A stretch of DNA of 64,000 nt from Pseudomonadota bacterium (lineage in GTDB: Bacteria > Desulfobacterota > Binatia > Binatales > Binataceae): positions 62,001 through 126,000 of the forward strand of contig JAJPIG010000015.1 of the NCBI GenBank assembly GCA_021324855.1, read 5' to 3'. The position numbers and the translations under genes are program-made. Shown here piece by piece: positions 62,555 through 64,000 of the stretch. Within the stretch, counting starts at the first letter, position 1. Every line of letters starts with the position of its first letter. The notes under the pieces are model-generated. The model saw nothing but the letters and a program-made list of their open reading frames with translations, had not been told where the DNA came from and ran no database searches.

Positions 62555-62558
62555 CGCT

Positions 62559-63167
62559 TCAGGCTTTTGCGCTGGGGCGGGAGGCCACCTCGCCATGCCA
62601 TCGCGCGAGATGCTTCTGTTCGGGCTTGATCGCGATTTTAGAGACGCGGCCGAAATCGATCGCGACCATCGCGGTGATGTCCGCGATCGTGAAACGATCG
62701 CCGGCGATGAAGCGGCGCGACGCGAGCTCGCTGTCGAGCCATTGCAGACTCTCCTCGGCGTTGAGCCGTTGCGCTTCGGCGTACTCGGGAACCTGCCGGA
62801 TGCGACCCTTGAAAAAGTCGTGGCGTTGACGGAATGCGTCGGCTATCGGGATCAGCACCGCGAACTCCATTCGCCGGTTCCACATCTCGACTAGCGCACG
62901 ATCCTTCGCATCGATCCCGAACAACCGTGGCTCGGGCTGGATCTCTTCGAAATAACGGCAGATTGCGACGCTTTCCGCGATACATGTGCCGTCATCGAGC
63001 TCGAGCACTGGCACTGCAGCCATCGGATTTTTCCGGCGGAACTCGGCGCTGCGATTCACCGCGTTGACGATATCGACCTCTTCGTACGGCACCTGGATGC
63101 CCTTCTCGGCGAGAAAAATGCGCACACGCCGCGGATTAGGCGCGGTCGAACTGTTGTAGATCTTCAT
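62559..63167 (-). CDS. Glutathione S-transferase family protein
   Basis: The 202-residue protein has the thioredoxin-like N-terminal domain (MKIYNSSTAPNPRRVRIFLAEKGIQVPYEEVDIV) with the substrate-side PNPRR serine/proline region and VPVLELDDGTCIAESVAICRYFE as the glutathione-binding loop. The helical C-terminal domain contains RRFIAGDRFTIADITAMVAIDFG, the GST motif. It lies between the FAD gene and another GST on the same strand, so the three are probably co-transcribed and act on an electrophilic intermediate. Confidence 0.92.
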   Translation of the reverse strand: MKIYNSSTAPNPRRVRIFLAEKGIQVPYEEVDIVNAVNRSAEFRRKNPMAAVPVLELDDGTCIAESVAICRYFEEIQPEPRLFGIDAKDRALVEMWNRRMEFAVLIPIADAFRQRHDFFKGRIRQVPEYAEAQRLNAEESLQWLDSELASRRFIAGDRFTIADITAMVAIDFGRVSKIAIKPEQKHLARWHGEVASRPSAKA

Positions 63168-63188
63168 GGTTAGCTCCGTCAGGTCATC

Positions 63189-63881
63189 TTAACGGCGCTC
63201 GAACTGTTTCTTGCCGAACAGAATTTCCCATTCCTCGCCCTTGGGCGGTTCGCGCCGCACCTGGTCTGACATATGCGCCAGGCCGCGCTGCACCGCAGGC
63301 CGGCCCTCGATAGCCTCGTACCAGCGCTTGAGCTGCGGAAAATCGGCGAGGTTCTGACCCTGCGCGCGATGATGTCGGAGCCAGGGATAGGTCGCGATAT
63401 CAACGATCGAGTAGTCGCCGGCGAGATACGGAACCTCGCTCAGCCGCTTGTCGATCACCCCGTATATCCGGCGCGCTTCGTTGGTGTAGCGATCGATCGC
63501 GTACTGGATCTGTTCCGGAGCGTAGCGGCGGAAATGATGCGCCTGGCCGAGCATCGGCCCGACGCTCGCCATCTGGAACATCAGCCACTCGAGCGCGTTG
63601 TAACGGCGCCGCGCATCGGTCGGCATCAGCTTGCCGCTTTTCTCGGCCAGATAAAGCAAAATGGCGCCCGATTCGAAAATCGAGATCGGCTTGCCGTCTG
63701 GGCCGTCACTGTCGATGATCGCGGGCATCTTGTTATTTGGGCTGATCTTGAGAAATTCGGGCTTGAACTGCTCGCCGTGACTGATGTCGATCGGGACAAC
63801 CCGATACGGCAGCCCCATCTCCTCGAGCGCGATGGTGATCTTGTAACCGTTTGGCGTGGGCCAGAAGTAGACATCGATCAT
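63189..63881 (-). CDS. Glutathione S-transferase family protein (YfcG/Ure2-like)
   Basis: The 230-residue protein begins MIDVYFWPTPNGYKITIALEEMGLPYRVVPIDI, followed by KISPNNKMPAIIDSDGP and ISIFESGAILLYLAEKSGKL, which bind glutathione. The TPNGYKITIALEE start is characteristic of the Ure2/YfcG subgroup with disulfide reductase activity. Its C-terminal domain has the GDYSIVDIATYPWLRHH motif. Start ATG 63881 has GGAGAA upstream. Adjacent to a second GST gene, 21 bp away. Confidence 0.93.
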   Translation of the reverse strand: MIDVYFWPTPNGYKITIALEEMGLPYRVVPIDISHGEQFKPEFLKISPNNKMPAIIDSDGPDGKPISIFESGAILLYLAEKSGKLMPTDARRRYNALEWLMFQMASVGPMLGQAHHFRRYAPEQIQYAIDRYTNEARRIYGVIDKRLSEVPYLAGDYSIVDIATYPWLRHHRAQGQNLADFPQLKRWYEAIEGRPAVQRGLAHMSDQVRREPPKGEEWEILFGKKQFERR

Positions 63882-63916
63882 CGGGTTCTCCTTTTTCTCT
63901 GTGAAGTCAGCGGTAG

Positions 63917-64000
63917 CTAGCTGGCAACCCTCGCGAAGAAGGTCTCGACTCGTTTTGCGAACTCGTCCTGATCAGCGTAACGGCCGGCGTCGAAAATGCA
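63917..64000 (-). CDS. Partial gene at window edge (C terminus only)
   Basis: The last 84 bases encode, on the minus strand, the final 27 residues of a gene that begins outside the window, reading IFDAGRYADQDEFAKRVETF and ending RVAS before TAG. It lies 36 bp upstream of the GST gene and so may belong to the same operon. There is not enough sequence to assign a family. Confidence 0.6.
   Translation of the reverse strand, partial: CIFDAGRYADQDEFAKRVETFFARVAS

Noticed and set aside
1-64000. CRISPR array, rRNA genes, phage or plasmid origin
   Set aside because: I looked for regularly spaced repeats, ribosomal RNA signatures and replication/integrase genes and saw none.

Overview
The window is a 64 kb piece of a GC-rich Gram-negative bacterial chromosome. 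Its genes include a TonB/ExbB/ExbD system, an outer-membrane receptor, MutL, LLM oxidoreductases, acyl-CoA dehydrogenases and cobalamin-independent methionine-synthase-like proteins. The mix and the gene order (tyrA-cmk-rpsA-ihfB type block, MoxR/VWA pair) suggest a deltaproteobacterium-like soil or sediment organism, possibly Binatota. That placement is an inference, not something the sequence proves.

Layout. 1-1.2 kb: end of gltD. 1.3-2.9 kb: a secreted multi-domain protein. 2.9-20.2 kb: a long run of minus-strand housekeeping genes read mutL-miaA-accA-pheA-hisC-tyrA-cmk-rpsA-ihfB-HIT-MoxR ATPase-VWA-rpsO-pnp-M16 peptidase, with many 4-bp overlaps. 20.4-22.1 kb: rpmB and a thioesterase/gentisate dioxygenase pair. 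22.2-28.1 kb: secreted proteins, then a TonB-dependent receptor with its own ExbB-ExbD-TonB. 28.1-32.4 kb: an arsenate reductase, a cupin/metallo-hydrolase pair and an acyl-CoA-dehydrogenase-like flavoprotein. 32.4-37.2 kb: an AT-richer patch with a frameshifted histidine kinase, RtcB plus archease, an IS256-type transposase remnant and a secreted protein, which looks like a horizontally acquired or decaying island. 37.4-45.9 kb: metabolic genes, tRNA-Ser(GGA), dapA, trxA, cvpA, asnS. 46.0-48.5 kb: three Tad-type pilin/secreted genes behind a good sigma-54-like promoter. 48.5-49.5 kb: non-coding. 49.5-64 kb: rpsU, an SDR, an LLM oxidoreductase, a carboxymuconolactone-decarboxylase-like protein, ppk, and a catabolic set (MetE-like, acyl-CoA dehydrogenase, RidA, MFS, alpha/beta hydrolase, FAD desaturase, two GSTs).

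The most important observation is that two unrelated redox genes carry an in-frame TGA exactly where the family has its catalytic cysteine. One is an ArsC-type arsenate reductase (28081..28431, TGA at codon 12, context HNPG-TGA-GQSR). The other is an AhpD/carboxymuconolactone-decarboxylase-fold protein (52349..52921, TGA at codon 80, context GCPF-TGA-VDIH, giving CxxU). Both have an intact frame on each side, a good ribosome binding site and a hairpin starting about 10-15 nt after the TGA. In the second gene this is a perfect 6-bp stem with a GUU loop 18 nt after the UGA, as expected for a bacterial SECIS. An ordinary gene caller would split or truncate both. Taken together they argue that this organism makes selenoproteins, although no sel gene lies in the window.
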